A stretch of 64,000 nucleotides of DNA from NCBI GenBank assembly GCA_937974195.1, contig CALJIC010000130.1, forward strand, positions 1 through 64,000. The letters run 5' to 3'. Below the pieces are notes generated by a model. That model worked only from the letters and a program-made list of their open reading frames with translations. It ran no database searches and had not been told where the DNA came from. This DNA is from an uncultured Roseiflexaceae bacterium (lineage in GTDB: Bacteria; Chloroflexota; Chloroflexia; Chloroflexales; Roseiflexaceae). Position 1 is the first letter of the stretch, and every line of letters begins with the position of its first letter. Shown here piece by piece: positions 15,139 through 24,130 of the stretch. The translations under genes were made by a program, and so were the position numbers.

Positions 15139-17946
15139 TCAGCCGATCAGCGGCGGCCGGTAGCGCTCGTCGAGCGCCCGCCAGATCGCGCGGATGTGCT
15201 CGGGCTGCACCTGCTCCTGCACGCCGTGCAGGCCCGGGGCGACGGGCCGCTCGCCGCCGCTGAGCCGCGCGAGGCCGAGGAGCTGCAGCGTCATGATCGG
15301 GTCCATATACTCCGTCTTCACGCCCTTCTCGTAGCGCGCGAAGAAGTTGACCACGAGCCCATCCGCCACCAGCACGACCCGCTTGCGCATCCCGCGCCAG
15401 CGGATGTGGTACACCGAGCCGACGTCCGGGTGGATCGTCTTGCGGATCGCAAAGCCTGTGTGCTGCTGGCCGTCAGCGCCGGCGCACCCGCACGGCGCGC
15501 CGATCCAGTCTGCGGCGGCGGCGGGGTCGGCGACGAGCTGGTTGAGCCGGGCGATCAGCGGCTGAAACTCGTGGTCCTTCGACGACCCGCTGATGAGGAT
15601 CAGGTCGTCGGTGGCGTCGATGCCGGCCGGGCGCTCGAGGAACGCGCGCAGCTCGGCGTCGCCGGCCGAGGCGACCCCGCTCATGCCGATGACGGTGTCG
15701 ATCCCCGCCCGCAGCAGCCGCTCGAGCCGCGTGAACACGAACACGGCGCCGGGCCGAAGCAGCGCTATCCGGCGGCACACCCCGGCCCGCTCCACCGTGT
15801 GCAGCGCGCCGTGGCCGCCGAGCGGCACCGACGTCGTGTGCCGGTATCCGCTCCGCTCCGCCACCTCCCGCCACAGGGCCGCCAGCTCCCGCGCCGGCAG
15901 CGGGAACCCGCCCGCGACCGCCAGCTCATCGTAGCCTGCGTCATCGGCCAGAAAGCGGTGAACCGTCTCGGCCACGGCCCGCGCAGACGGCGCCCCGTCG
16001 AGACACGCGAGAGTCACCGGCAGGCAGCGGTCGGTGACTGTGTGGCGCGGGATGGGCTGGTAGCTCAGCCGCTCGCCGAGCGCCGTGGTCGGCGAGCTTG
16101 GGGCGGCGGCGAATGGCTCGGGAGACGGATCGACGACGAAGAGACTGCCCGTCCCGTTGTGGGCGCGGGCGAGCTGCTCGACGATGCGCGTGCCGATCGC
16201 TCCGTTCCCGCCCGCAACTGCGATCCGCCGCGCGCCGAAGGTCGGCAGCCCCAGGTTGCCCAGCGCCGTGGCCGCGGCGTGGAGCACGGCCTCCGCCACC
16301 CCCACCGCCTCGTAGATTAGCTTGAGCTCGTTCCGGGCGACCGAGAGCACCGGCAGCAGCCCCCGCCCGCCGTGCTGCGCGATCAGCGCCGCCTGCCGCC
16401 GCTCGCCGGACGTCGTCACCTCCACGCTGCCGACCAGGACGCCGCTCTCGACCGCCTCCCGAACCGGCTCGTGGAGGGGGTGTGAGGGGTCGTGGAAGGC
16501 GGCGTAGACGATCGGCGTGACGTAGGCGCCATCCTCGTAGATCAGCAGGCGCTCGCCGCGCTCGCGGCAGGTGCGGATCGCCTGCTCCAACACATACCCC
16601 ACCAGGGCGCTCATCGCCGGCATATAGCCCGCGGTGTTCGCCGGGTCCGCAAAGATCTGGCTGATGCGCCGCTCCATCTCGGCGCTCAGCGCAGAGGAGC
16701 GCACGAAGTCGAAGGTGTAGCGGGTGGCGTGCTGCGGGTGCGGGATCGGCCGGAGGCAGAGGTAGCGCCGCCCCGAGGCGCGGTCGAGCATGGCGCACAC
16801 GGGCCAGCTGGCCTCACCGTAGGGGATGCCGACCAGCGCGTCGATCTGGTAGCCGAGCTGCTGCAGCTCCTGGAGCGTCCGGGCCACCTCGTGGGTGCGG
16901 TGGTGGACGACCAGGATGCGGTAGCCCGCGCCCGGCGCGCCCCTCCCGAGCCGGCGGGCGATCGTGCGCAGGATCGGCATCGGCGTGGACGCGATCAGGT
17001 CATCGGCCAGCGCGCGCGGCTGCGACGCCGGGTCCGCCAGGACCGAGATGCTCAGCGTGGCGTGCGTCTCGTCGGCGCGCGCCTCCACCCCCTTCAGCTC
17101 CCACTCGATGCAGCGCGGCACGGGTGCGCCGGCCCGGAGCACGCAGAGACGGCCGGCGCGCCGGCCCCGCCCGGCGATGAACTCGTGCTGGAAGTACGGC
17201 TCCGCGCCGCGCTCGGGAAGCTCGCCACTCCTCACCAGCGCGAAGAGCGCGTGCAGGACCGATTCGCCGCCGGGCTCGGGCGAGGTGAGCAGCGCGTGCA
17301 GCTCGCGCGGCTCGGCGAACACCAGCACAGTGATGCACTCTTTCTGGGCCGCAGGCGCGTCGATGTGCTCGGCGAGCACGAACGCCGCGCGGTCGCGGAT
17401 GGTGACCGTCGTTTCGAGCGGCGTGAGCGGGTCGGCGTGCGAGCAGCGCGCCTCCAGCTCCTCGCGCAGTGCCCGGATATGATGGGTGAGAACCAGCTGC
17501 TGCGCGAACAGGCCATTGAGGTGGCGCAGCTTGGCCGAGAGGTCGCGCACCATCATGTGAAGGATCGCCGCCGCGTGCGCCGGCCGCGAGCGGATCGCCC
17601 GCTCGAAGGACTCCGGGGTGATGACGAGCAGCCGCGTGCCCGGGCGTGCCGCAATCGCGTGCGCCGACCGCGGGCTGCCGTCGACGAAGGCCATTTCACC
17701 GAACCCTTTGCCCGGCCCGAGCAGCATGACGGTGCGCAGCCCAACCTCGGCGTCACCGTGCTCGCCCGGGTCGATCGCGATCTGCACCAGCCCATCCAGC
17801 ACGATGTACCAATCTCGGCCGTTGCTCCGTTGGTGAAAGATAACTTCCCCGCGATCGTAGGTCGTCACCGTGCCGAGATCGAGCAGCGCCTCGAGACCGT
17901 GATAGCCGATGTCGGTGGAGGTCGGCGGAGCGTCACGCACTACCAT
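15139..17946 (-). CDS. cNMP-binding domain fused to AdoHcy-hydrolase-like NAD-binding protein
   Basis: This 935-residue fusion starts with a cyclic-nucleotide-binding beta-barrel (residues about 20-140). Its phosphate cassette reads F-G-E-M-A-F (82-87) with P-R-S-A-H (92-96), keeping the Glu and Arg that bind cNMP. A linker of about 200 residues follows. The part from about 340 resembles S-adenosylhomocysteine hydrolase: 'YRILVVHHRTHEVART', 'LIYEDGAY' (469-475), a Rossmann loop AVAGGNGAIG (576-585) with Asp606 at the end of the second strand, and 'VVLVADGLVVNFFA' near the end. ATG 17946 follows AGGGA and gives the clean barrel start. The gene begins eight bases after a DMT transporter in the same operon. 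Catalytic residues of true AdoHcy hydrolases are not all recognisable, so the activity is uncertain. Confidence 0.72.
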   Translation of the reverse strand: MVVRDAPPTSTDIGYHGLEALLDLGTVTTYDRGEVIFHQRSNGRDWYIVLDGLVQIAIDPGEHGDAEVGLRTVMLLGPGKGFGEMAFVDGSPRSAHAIAARPGTRLLVITPESFERAIRSRPAHAAAILHMMVRDLSAKLRHLNGLFAQQLVLTHHIRALREELEARCSHADPLTPLETTVTIRDRAAFVLAEHIDAPAAQKECITVLVFAEPRELHALLTSPEPGGESVLHALFALVRSGELPERGAEPYFQHEFIAGRGRRAGRLCVLRAGAPVPRCIEWELKGVEARADETHATLSISVLADPASQPRALADDLIASTPMPILRTIARRLGRGAPGAGYRILVVHHRTHEVARTLQELQQLGYQIDALVGIPYGEASWPVCAMLDRASGRRYLCLRPIPHPQHATRYTFDFVRSSALSAEMERRISQIFADPANTAGYMPAMSALVGYVLEQAIRTCRERGERLLIYEDGAYVTPIVYAAFHDPSHPLHEPVREAVESGVLVGSVEVTTSGERRQAALIAQHGGRGLLPVLSVARNELKLIYEAVGVAEAVLHAAATALGNLGLPTFGARRIAVAGGNGAIGTRIVEQLARAHNGTGSLFVVDPSPEPFAAAPSSPTTALGERLSYQPIPRHTVTDRCLPVTLACLDGAPSARAVAETVHRFLADDAGYDELAVAGGFPLPARELAALWREVAERSGYRHTTSVPLGGHGALHTVERAGVCRRIALLRPGAVFVFTRLERLLRAGIDTVIGMSGVASAGDAELRAFLERPAGIDATDDLILISGSSKDHEFQPLIARLNQLVADPAAAADWIGAPCGCAGADGQQHTGFAIRKTIHPDVGSVYHIRWRGMRKRVVLVADGLVVNFFARYEKGVKTEYMDPIMTLQLLGLARLSGGERPVAPGLHGVQEQVQPEHIRAIWRALDERYRPPLIG

Positions 17947-17954
17947 AGCTTTCC

Positions 17955-18785
17955 CTAGACAGACCCGCTGCCGATCTCCCACAGAAGCAGCGCGACGGTC
18001 GCGAGCGCGACGGCCGCGAGCTTTTCCCGTGTCGCTCGCTCGCCGAAGGTGACCGCCGACAGAAGCGCGATGAGGGGCGTCTTCAGGCTGAGCACCAGCA
18101 GCACCAGCGTGGTCTGGTCGCCGGCCATGGTGAGCGCCTGCAGCAGGCACCAGAAGCCGATGAACATGCACAGGCCGAGCGGTATCCCCCAGGAGAGCTC
18201 GGCGCGCCGCACGTCGCTGAGGACGCGGCCGTTGAGCAGCACGCCCGCCAGGTGGTCGAGCAGGATGAAGAACAGGAGCGCGCCGGGGAAGAAGTGCGCG
18301 TAGAGCACGAACCCGGTCGCGGCCGCCGCCAGCAGCGCCAGCGAGCCGAAGGTCGCCCCCCCAATACGCTCGACGTCGCGGACGCGGGCGCCGAGCACGA
18401 TCGCGCCGCCGGCCGTCAGGATCGCGAGCACGTGCCAGGGGGTCACGGGCTGCCCAAAGGCCGGGATGAACAGCACGATCGCGCCGGACACGACGAGGTC
18501 GAGGTTCGTCACGGCAAACACGAGCGACGCGGGCGTGGTTGCGAGCGCGCGGGCGCGCAGCGTCGAGGCGAAGTAGAAGAGCGCCCCGGAGATCAGGGCG
18601 AGGGCGCCGCCCGACCAGGTGCCCCCCCACTCGCCGCGCACCACCATGAGCACGGCGGCTATCAGCGTCACCGTGGCGAGCGCGACGATGACGAGCTGGT
18701 CGGGGCGAGTTCGCGACGCGGCCGCTTTGAAGATCAGCGCGATGGCCGTGTACGCGACAAGGGCGGCGGCGACGAGGCCGTACAT
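17955..18785 (-). CDS. DMT-superfamily (EamA-like) permease
   Basis: This 276-residue, nearly wholly hydrophobic protein has nine to ten predicted helices and the internal two-fold repeat expected of EamA-type exporters of small metabolites. Short charged loops ('KAAASRTRPDQ', 'LGARVRDVERIG', 'GERATREKLAA') alternate inside. The last helices 'LVLSLKTPLIALLSAVTFGERATREK' have the family's conserved Pro and the GE motif. ATG 18785 has AGGAG seven bases upstream. It is the first gene of a two-gene unit with the cNMP-binding fusion protein (eight-base gap), which may sense or process the transported compound. The cargo is unknown. Confidence 0.82.
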   Translation of the reverse strand: MYGLVAAALVAYTAIALIFKAAASRTRPDQLVIVALATVTLIAAVLMVVRGEWGGTWSGGALALISGALFYFASTLRARALATTPASLVFAVTNLDLVVSGAIVLFIPAFGQPVTPWHVLAILTAGGAIVLGARVRDVERIGGATFGSLALLAAAATGFVLYAHFFPGALLFFILLDHLAGVLLNGRVLSDVRRAELSWGIPLGLCMFIGFWCLLQALTMAGDQTTLVLLVLSLKTPLIALLSAVTFGERATREKLAAVALATVALLLWEIGSGSV

Positions 18786-18851
18786 AGTGTGGCTCCTACA
18801 GGTTGTGTGGTGAGACGTGGTTGGCCATGGCACGGGAGATAGTGTTGCGGT

Positions 18852-18880
18852 ATTACAGCATGCGCCCCGCCCGCAGACAA
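18852..18880 (-). promoter_or_regulatory. Promoter candidate for the DMT/cNMP-fusion operon
   Basis: On the minus strand TTGTCT (18880-18875), a 17-base spacer and TGTAAT (18857-18852) lie about 67 bases before the permease start. The -35 is close to consensus and the -10 differs from TATAAT at one base. The neighbouring stretch 18890-18925 is A+T-rich with repeated GTGCTA and may hold the opposing regulator promoter. Confidence 0.45.
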
Positions 18881-18976
18881 GGCGTGCAGTGCTACAAAAA
18901 GTGCTAGTAAAAATAGTAAAATGCACCCACGCCGGAAGCCGCAGAGGCTCACGCATCGTGAGCGAGGAATAACGGA

Positions 18977-21679
18977 ATGACGCTGCCGTTGGAGTTTGGA
19001 GCCTGGATCAAGCGGCGGCGCAAGGAACTCGATCTCACACAGTCGGCACTCGCGCACATGGTGCCCTGCGCTGTCCAGACGGTGCGCGCCCTTGAGTCCC
19101 GCCGGCTGCGCCCCTCACGACAGTTGGCCGAGCGGCTGGCGGATGCGCTGCAGATCGCCGCCGACGACCGGGAGCTGTTCCTCGCGCTCGCCCGCCGCAC
19201 CGCCCCGCCGGTCCGCACAACGCAGTCCACATCGGGCACATCTCACCTCCCCAACCCCGAGACACCCTTTGTCGGGCGCCAGCGGCAGATCGCGCATCTC
19301 GCGGCACTCATCGGGCGCGGCAAGACGCGCCTGCTGACCTTGGTCGGGCCGGGCGGGGTCGGGAAGACACGGCTCGCGATCGAGGTGTCCCGGCGCGTCG
19401 CAGGCGACTTTCCGGACGGCGCCTGGTTCGTCGATCTGACGTCGGTCCGCGAGCCGGCGCTCGTCGCAGCCCAGATCGCCCAGGTGCTGGGCCTCCCCGA
19501 GCTGCCCGCGGGGGCGACGCTGCCGTCGCTCGCGCCGCACCTGGCCCGGCGCCACATGCTCCTGGTGCTCGATAACCTCGAGCACGTCCGCCCGGAGGCC
19601 GCCGCCGTCTCGGCGCTGCTGAGGGACGCGCCGGGGCTCACCCTGCTGACAACCAGCCGGGTCGCCATCGGGGCCGCGCGGGAGCAGATCGCTGCGGTGG
19701 AGCCGCTCCAGCTCCCCGCGACGAGAGACGCGGTGCCGCTCGAAGAGCTGGAGCGGTACGAGGCGATCAGCCTCTTCCTGCTCCGCGCGCAGGCGGTTCG
19801 GCCGGACCTTGCGCTGGACGAGGCGACGCGCGCGGCGATCACCGAGATCTGCCGGCGGCTCGACGGCCTGCCGCTCGCGCTGGAGCTGGCAGCGGCGCGG
19901 CTGCGCCTCCTCTCCCCAGCCGGGCTGCTGGCGCGCCTCGACCACCCCCTGCGCCTGCTCGGCGGCGGGGCGCACGATCTCCCCGAGCGCCAGCAGAAGC
20001 TGCGGGCAGTGATGGACTGGAGCTACGCGCTCCTCGACCCCGCCGCGCAGGCGCTGTTCCGCCGGCTCGCGGTGTTCGTCGATGGCTGGACGGCCGAAGC
20101 AGCTGAGGCCGTCTGCGACCGGGCGGGCCACGGAGAGGATACGCTCAGCAGTATCGAGACCCTGCTCGATAACAGCCTGGTGCAGCTCAGCGCGCGCCCG
20201 GGCGTCTTCGGCGATGAGCCCCGCTTCCGGATGCTCGAGATCATCCGCGAGTACGGCATCGAGCGTCTCGCCGAGCACGGCGAGGAGCACGCGGCGCGAG
20301 AGGCGCACGCGCGGTACTTCCAGAGTCTCGTCGCGCGTGTGGCGCCCGAGCTGCGCGGGGTCCGCCAGGCGCTGTCGCTGGCGACGCTGGACAGCGAGTA
20401 CGAGAACCTGCGCGCCGCATTCGAGTGGCTGCTGGCGGCGGGGGCCGGCGACGACGCGCTCCAGTTCGCCGTCGATATGTGGTACTACTGGGCGCGCCGC
20501 GAGCGCCTGAACGACGGGTGCAGCTGGCTCGAGCGGGCGCTCGAGCGCGCGGCCAGGCAGAACAGCTGGCTCGAGGGGCGCGCTCTGGCCGCGCTCGGAG
20601 ACCTGCTCTTCCGGCGCGGCGAGCTGGCGCGTGCGGAGGCAGTGTGCCACCACGCGCGCGCGCACTTCGAGGCGCTCGGCGATCAGTGGGGCGGCGCCTT
20701 TGTCACCTTAGTGGAGGGGCACATCGAGCTTCACCGGGGCAACCCCCAGCGCGCCCGGCGCCTCTACGAGCAAAGCCTCTCCGGCTTCCGCACGACCGGG
20801 GACGCGTTCTGGACCTCCTGGACGCTCTACGATCTCGCGAGCGTCCTGCGCGAGACGGACGTTCCGCGCGCGGAGGCGCTGCTCGAGGAGAGCGAGGCTT
20901 CGTTCCGGAGCCAGGGTTTTGAGTACGGGATCGGCGCCGTGCTGACGGCGCGAGGCCTGCTCGCAATAGCGCGGGGAAACCTGAGCCGCGCCCGGCACCT
21001 CCTGGAGGAGAGCCTCGCCCTGGGCCGGCGCCAGGGCGATCGCACTGCCTGGCACCTGCTGCTCCTGGGCGAGGTGGCGGCCGCGAGCGGGGATCGGGAG
21101 CGGGCGCGGGCGCTGGTGGCGGAGAGCCTCGCCGACTATGAGCAGATCGGCGTGCGCCGGGGTGTGGCGCTGGCCGCGGCGGCGCTCGGGTGGATCGCGC
21201 TCGCGGGCGGGGATCGGGCGCAGGCGGCGCGGATGCTGGAGCAGGGGCGCTGGGTGTTCCACGAGCTAGGCGACGACGGGGGCATCGCGTGGTGCCTGTG
21301 TGGGAGCGCGTGGCTCGCCCTCGCGGAACATGACCGCGCGTATGCGCACCACGCGCTGGCCGAGAGCCTCAGACACTACCAGCGCACCACCCGGTCCCGC
21401 GGGCTCGCCGAGTGCTTGCGGGGCGTGGCGGTGCTCGCGGCTGACCAGGAGCGACACGCTGTCGCCGGGCGGTTGCTCGGCGCCTCCGAGGCGCCCTGGC
21501 CGACGACCGAGACGCCGCTGGCGCCGGTGGGCGTGAGCATGTACGAGGGCTTGCGAGCGCGCCTGGGCGCTCACCTCGAGGAAGCGATGCTCCAGGCCAG
21601 CCTCGCAGAAGGCCGGTCGCTGGCGCCGCCGCAGGCGATCGCGGCGGCGCTCGAGGCGCTCGACGAGCTTGCGCCATAG
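18977..21679 (+). CDS. XRE-HTH / NB-ARC (STAND) / TPR transcriptional regulator
   Basis: This 900-residue regulator has an N-terminal XRE-type helix-turn-helix (residues about 8-70, 'LDLTQSALAHMVPCAVQTVRALE') and a linker to residue 95. An NB-ARC ATPase follows, with P-loop GPGGVGKT (124-131), Walker B 'MLLVLDNLEHV' (about 193-203), sensor 'LLTTSRVAIG' and the 'GLPLALELAAARL' GxP motif. From about residue 440 to the end there are TPR-like helical repeats ('ALAALGDLLFRRGELARAEAVCHHA' and similar). Such STAND proteins stay ATP-locked until a ligand binds the repeats. ATG 18977 has GAGGAA upstream. It is divergent from the DMT/cNMP-fusion operon, the likely target. The ligand is unknown. Confidence 0.88.
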   Translation: MTLPLEFGAWIKRRRKELDLTQSALAHMVPCAVQTVRALESRRLRPSRQLAERLADALQIAADDRELFLALARRTAPPVRTTQSTSGTSHLPNPETPFVGRQRQIAHLAALIGRGKTRLLTLVGPGGVGKTRLAIEVSRRVAGDFPDGAWFVDLTSVREPALVAAQIAQVLGLPELPAGATLPSLAPHLARRHMLLVLDNLEHVRPEAAAVSALLRDAPGLTLLTTSRVAIGAAREQIAAVEPLQLPATRDAVPLEELERYEAISLFLLRAQAVRPDLALDEATRAAITEICRRLDGLPLALELAAARLRLLSPAGLLARLDHPLRLLGGGAHDLPERQQKLRAVMDWSYALLDPAAQALFRRLAVFVDGWTAEAAEAVCDRAGHGEDTLSSIETLLDNSLVQLSARPGVFGDEPRFRMLEIIREYGIERLAEHGEEHAAREAHARYFQSLVARVAPELRGVRQALSLATLDSEYENLRAAFEWLLAAGAGDDALQFAVDMWYYWARRERLNDGCSWLERALERAARQNSWLEGRALAALGDLLFRRGELARAEAVCHHARAHFEALGDQWGGAFVTLVEGHIELHRGNPQRARRLYEQSLSGFRTTGDAFWTSWTLYDLASVLRETDVPRAEALLEESEASFRSQGFEYGIGAVLTARGLLAIARGNLSRARHLLEESLALGRRQGDRTAWHLLLLGEVAAASGDRERARALVAESLADYEQIGVRRGVALAAAALGWIALAGGDRAQAARMLEQGRWVFHELGDDGGIAWCLCGSAWLALAEHDRAYAHHALAESLRHYQRTTRSRGLAECLRGVAVLAADQERHAVAGRLLGASEAPWPTTETPLAPVGVSMYEGLRARLGAHLEEAMLQASLAEGRSLAPPQAIAAALEALDELAP

Positions 21680-21759
21680 TGCGGAAGCTGAAACGCCGGG
21701 CGCGGCACATCGCTCAGCTCGCCGAAGACTGCATCGTGCGTGTGGGGCAACACACGAAT

Positions 21760-21804
21760 ATGCGGCGGGCCAGGTAAGGGGAGGAGATGCCTGACCCGCC
21801 GCAT
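21760..21804. terminator. Bidirectional hairpin between convergent regulator and SPW genes
   Basis: ATGCGGCGGGCCAGG (21760-21774) pairs with CCTGACCCGCCGCAT (21790-21804): a 15-bp stem with one mismatch and a 15-base loop. It lies between the two converging stops. No T-tract is present on either side. Confidence 0.6.
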
Positions 21805-21818
21805 GCGCGGCGCTGCGC

Positions 21819-22145
21819 TTACGCAGCAGCCTCGCGGGTGGTGTAGAGGTCGTAGCCCGAGAGGATCGCGATCAGCAGGCCGATCACCACGAAGGACCAC
21901 AGCGCGGTGGCAACCGCGCTGAAGCCGAAGATGAACGGCACCAGGATCGCGGCCACCCCGGCCACAACGCCGACCCAGCCCTCCCAGCGCTCGGTCTCAT
22001 GCTTGTAGGCCCGGTAGCCCGAGATCAGCACGACGATCAGGCCGATCACGATGCTCCCCCACAGCGCTGCCGGGTTGTCCCGATAGCCGAGCGCGAACGG
22101 GGCCGCGATGAGGGCGAGCCCGAGAACTGCTTCGAGCCAGTACAT
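21819..22145 (-). CDS. SPW-repeat membrane protein
   Basis: This 108-residue protein has four hydrophobic helices in two similar halves: 'WLEAVLGLALIAAPFALGY...LWGSIVIGLIVVLISGY' and 'WVGVVAGVAAILVPFIFGF...LWSFVVIGLLIAILSGYDLY'. Each half begins with W and ends with the L-W-(G/S)-x-V-V-I-G motif of SPW-repeat proteins. The function is unknown; relatives are stress- or envelope-associated. The start has AGGAGG followed by about eight bases. The 229 bases upstream, up to the SDR stop at 22375, show no gene. Confidence 0.83.
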   Translation of the reverse strand: MYWLEAVLGLALIAAPFALGYRDNPAALWGSIVIGLIVVLISGYRAYKHETERWEGWVGVVAGVAAILVPFIFGFSAVATALWSFVVIGLLIAILSGYDLYTTREAAA

Positions 22146-22374
22146 AGCTTCTCACCTCCTCTGGCACTGCAAATAGGCAGACAGGGCGGTGTCGGTGTCG
22201 GTGGGGTGCACCGGCACCGTCGTGGATGAGGGGCAGGTGCTCGGTGTGGGCGTAGATCGCGGGAGTGGGACGCCAGCCCCTCTAGCTAGAAGTGTAAGCC
22301 GGAAACGCTGGCGCGTGCGAAAGAAACTCGCCACCGTTGGGGAAGGCCACTTAACCATAATTCACCGGCCGCGC

Positions 22375-23157
22375 TCACCCGATGAACAGCGACAGCGCGC
22401 CGTCGATCCAGACCTCGCTGCCGGTGATCGGCGCCGCGTCGTCCGAGCAGAGGAACAGCGCCAGGCGGGCCACCTGCTCCGGCTGGAGCGGCTCGCCGCG
22501 GGTCAGGGGGATGCGCCCCTCGGGGTACTGGACCGGCAGCTCGATCCGCTCGAGCGAGCGCCGCTCGGTCGACTCGCCGATGCGCGTGCTCGTCGCGCCG
22601 GGGCAGATGACGTTCACGCGAATGTTGTCGCGCGCCAGCTCCAGCGCCATCTTCTTCGCCAGCGCGGCCTGCCCCGCCTTCGCGCAGGCGTAGGCGGTCG
22701 AGCCGGCGGGCGAGAACACCCGCGTGCCGTGGACCGACGAGGTGACGACCACCGCGCCACCCTGGCGGCGCAGGTGCGGCACCGTGTACTTGAAGGTCAG
22801 GAACGTGCCCTTGAGGTTGACCGCCAGCGTGCGGTCCCACTCATCGGGCTCGATCTCGTCGATCGGCGCCCACACGCCGTTGATGCCGGCGTTGGCGAAC
22901 ACGATGTCCAGGCGCCCGTAGGCCGCCACCAGCCGCTCGACCGCGTCGCGCAGCTCGTCGGGGCTGGTGACATCCGCCGCGAGCGACAGCGCCTCGCCGC
23001 CCTGCGCGCGGATCTGCGCCGCCGTCTCGTCCGCATCCGGCCGCCGCAGGTCGAGCGCGCCGACCTTCGCCCCCTCGCGGGCGAAGAGCAGGGCCGCGGC
23101 CCGGCCGATCCCCGAGCCGGCGCCGGTGATCAGGGCAACTTTGGAGTGCAGTTTCAT
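22375..23157 (-). CDS. Short-chain dehydrogenase/reductase (SDR)
   Basis: This 260-residue classical SDR has the cofactor loop 'TGAGSGIG', 'NAG' in 'FANAGING', catalytic Ser in 'VVVTSSVHG', the Y-x-x-x-K pair 'YACAKAG' and the substrate lid ending 'CPGATSTRIGEST'. An Asp after strand 2 ('ALDLRRPD') suggests NAD(H) preference. It is the last gene of the long minus-strand array that runs left from the LacI-type regulator. In that setting it probably oxidises or reduces a sugar acid or keto-sugar; the substrate is not visible. Confidence 0.88.
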   Translation of the reverse strand: MKLHSKVALITGAGSGIGRAAALLFAREGAKVGALDLRRPDADETAAQIRAQGGEALSLAADVTSPDELRDAVERLVAAYGRLDIVFANAGINGVWAPIDEIEPDEWDRTLAVNLKGTFLTFKYTVPHLRRQGGAVVVTSSVHGTRVFSPAGSTAYACAKAGQAALAKKMALELARDNIRVNVICPGATSTRIGESTERRSLERIELPVQYPEGRIPLTRGEPLQPEQVARLALFLCSDDAAPITGSEVWIDGALSLFIG

Positions 23158-23268
23158 CGATCGTCTCGGCGTCGTGGGCGCGGATCGCCGTATCCGCGCC
23201 GCCTGTTGAAGCGTCTGTGAAGAGCTGCAGGCCCGCCACACCTCCCGGCGCGGGGCTTCGAAGCGCGG

Positions 23269-24039
23269 TCAGGCCGCGAGCCAGCCGCCGTCGACGGCGA
23301 TGATCTGGCCGGTGACCCAGGCCGCCGCCGGCGAGGCCAGGAAGAGCGCCGTGCCGACCACGTCCTCGGGCGCGCCGATGCGCTTGATCGCCATGCGCTC
23401 CAGCGCCCTGCGCACATACTCCGGGTTAGACAGCCGCGCGGCCATCAGCTCGGTCGCGAGCGGGCCCGGCGAGATACCGTTGACCCGCACGCCGCGCGCG
23501 CCCCACTCCAGGGCGAGCGAGCGCGTGAGGTTGACCACCCCGGCCTTGCTGGCGTTGTAGGCCGCCGCCTGGTGGACGTAGCTGCCGACGTGGCCGTGCA
23601 CCGAGCAGATGTTGATGATGCAGCCCGACCCCTGGCGCAGCATGATCGCCCCGCCCGCCTGGCAGCAGATGAAGGTCCCGGTGAGGTTGGTGCCGACGAT
23701 CCGATCCCACTCCTCGAGCGTGAGCTCCTCGGCCGGCTTCGGGATGTTCACCCCGGCGTTGTTCACGAGCACATCCAGCCGGCCGAACGCCGCCAGCGCC
23801 CGGTCGAGCAGCCCCTGCACCTGCGCCGGGTCGCGGATGTCGCAGCCGCACGCGACGGCCTCGGCGCCGGAGGCACGCAGGCGCTCCGCGGTCGCCTCCG
23901 CGGACTCCGCGTTGATGTCGCCGACAGCCAGGCGCGCGCCGGCCGCGGCGAACCCCTCGGCCAGCGCGGCCCCGAGCCCGCGCCCCGCGCCGGTGACCAC
24001 CACGACCTGCCCGGCGATCTCAAAGTTTGGATGCGGCAT
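23269..24039 (-). CDS. Short-chain dehydrogenase/reductase (gluconate 5-dehydrogenase-like)
   Basis: This 256-residue classical SDR shows 'TGAGRGLGAALAEGF', 'VNNAGVNIPKP', catalytic 'NICSVHGHVG', 'AYNASKAGVVNLTRS' and C-terminal 'ITGQI/DGGW'-type ending. 'GDINAES' after strand 2 has an acidic residue typical of NAD use. The NNAG-V-N-x-x-K-P-A-x-E segment resembles gluconate/keto-deoxy-gluconate dehydrogenases. It lies in the minus-strand catabolic array between another SDR and the repeat-rich gap before the BKACE gene. The sugar-acid substrate is inferred from context. Confidence 0.88.
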   Translation of the reverse strand: MPHPNFEIAGQVVVVTGAGRGLGAALAEGFAAAGARLAVGDINAESAEATAERLRASGAEAVACGCDIRDPAQVQGLLDRALAAFGRLDVLVNNAGVNIPKPAEELTLEEWDRIVGTNLTGTFICCQAGGAIMLRQGSGCIINICSVHGHVGSYVHQAAAYNASKAGVVNLTRSLALEWGARGVRVNGISPGPLATELMAARLSNPEYVRRALERMAIKRIGAPEDVVGTALFLASPAAAWVTGQIIAVDGGWLAA

Positions 24040-24111
24040 CGCTCATGTTCCTTCTTTCCCGTCGCTCTGCAGCGACTGCGTCGCCGCAGAGCGACGGGGA
24101 AGAGACTCCGT

Positions 24112-24130
24112 GGAGGGCGTGCCGCCCTCC
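24112..24130. repeat. Dispersed hairpin GGAGGGC-n5-GCCCTCC
   Basis: GGAGGGC (24112-24118), loop GTGCC, GCCCTCC (24124-24130), followed by ACACCTCCCT. Similar CCCTCCACA(C)CTCCC or GCCCGCCACACCTCCC segments recur at about 23229-23250, 24247-24260, 27625-27655 and 33562-33590, and a related hairpin at 45775-45792, always between genes. I read it as a REP-like family. Confidence 0.6.
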
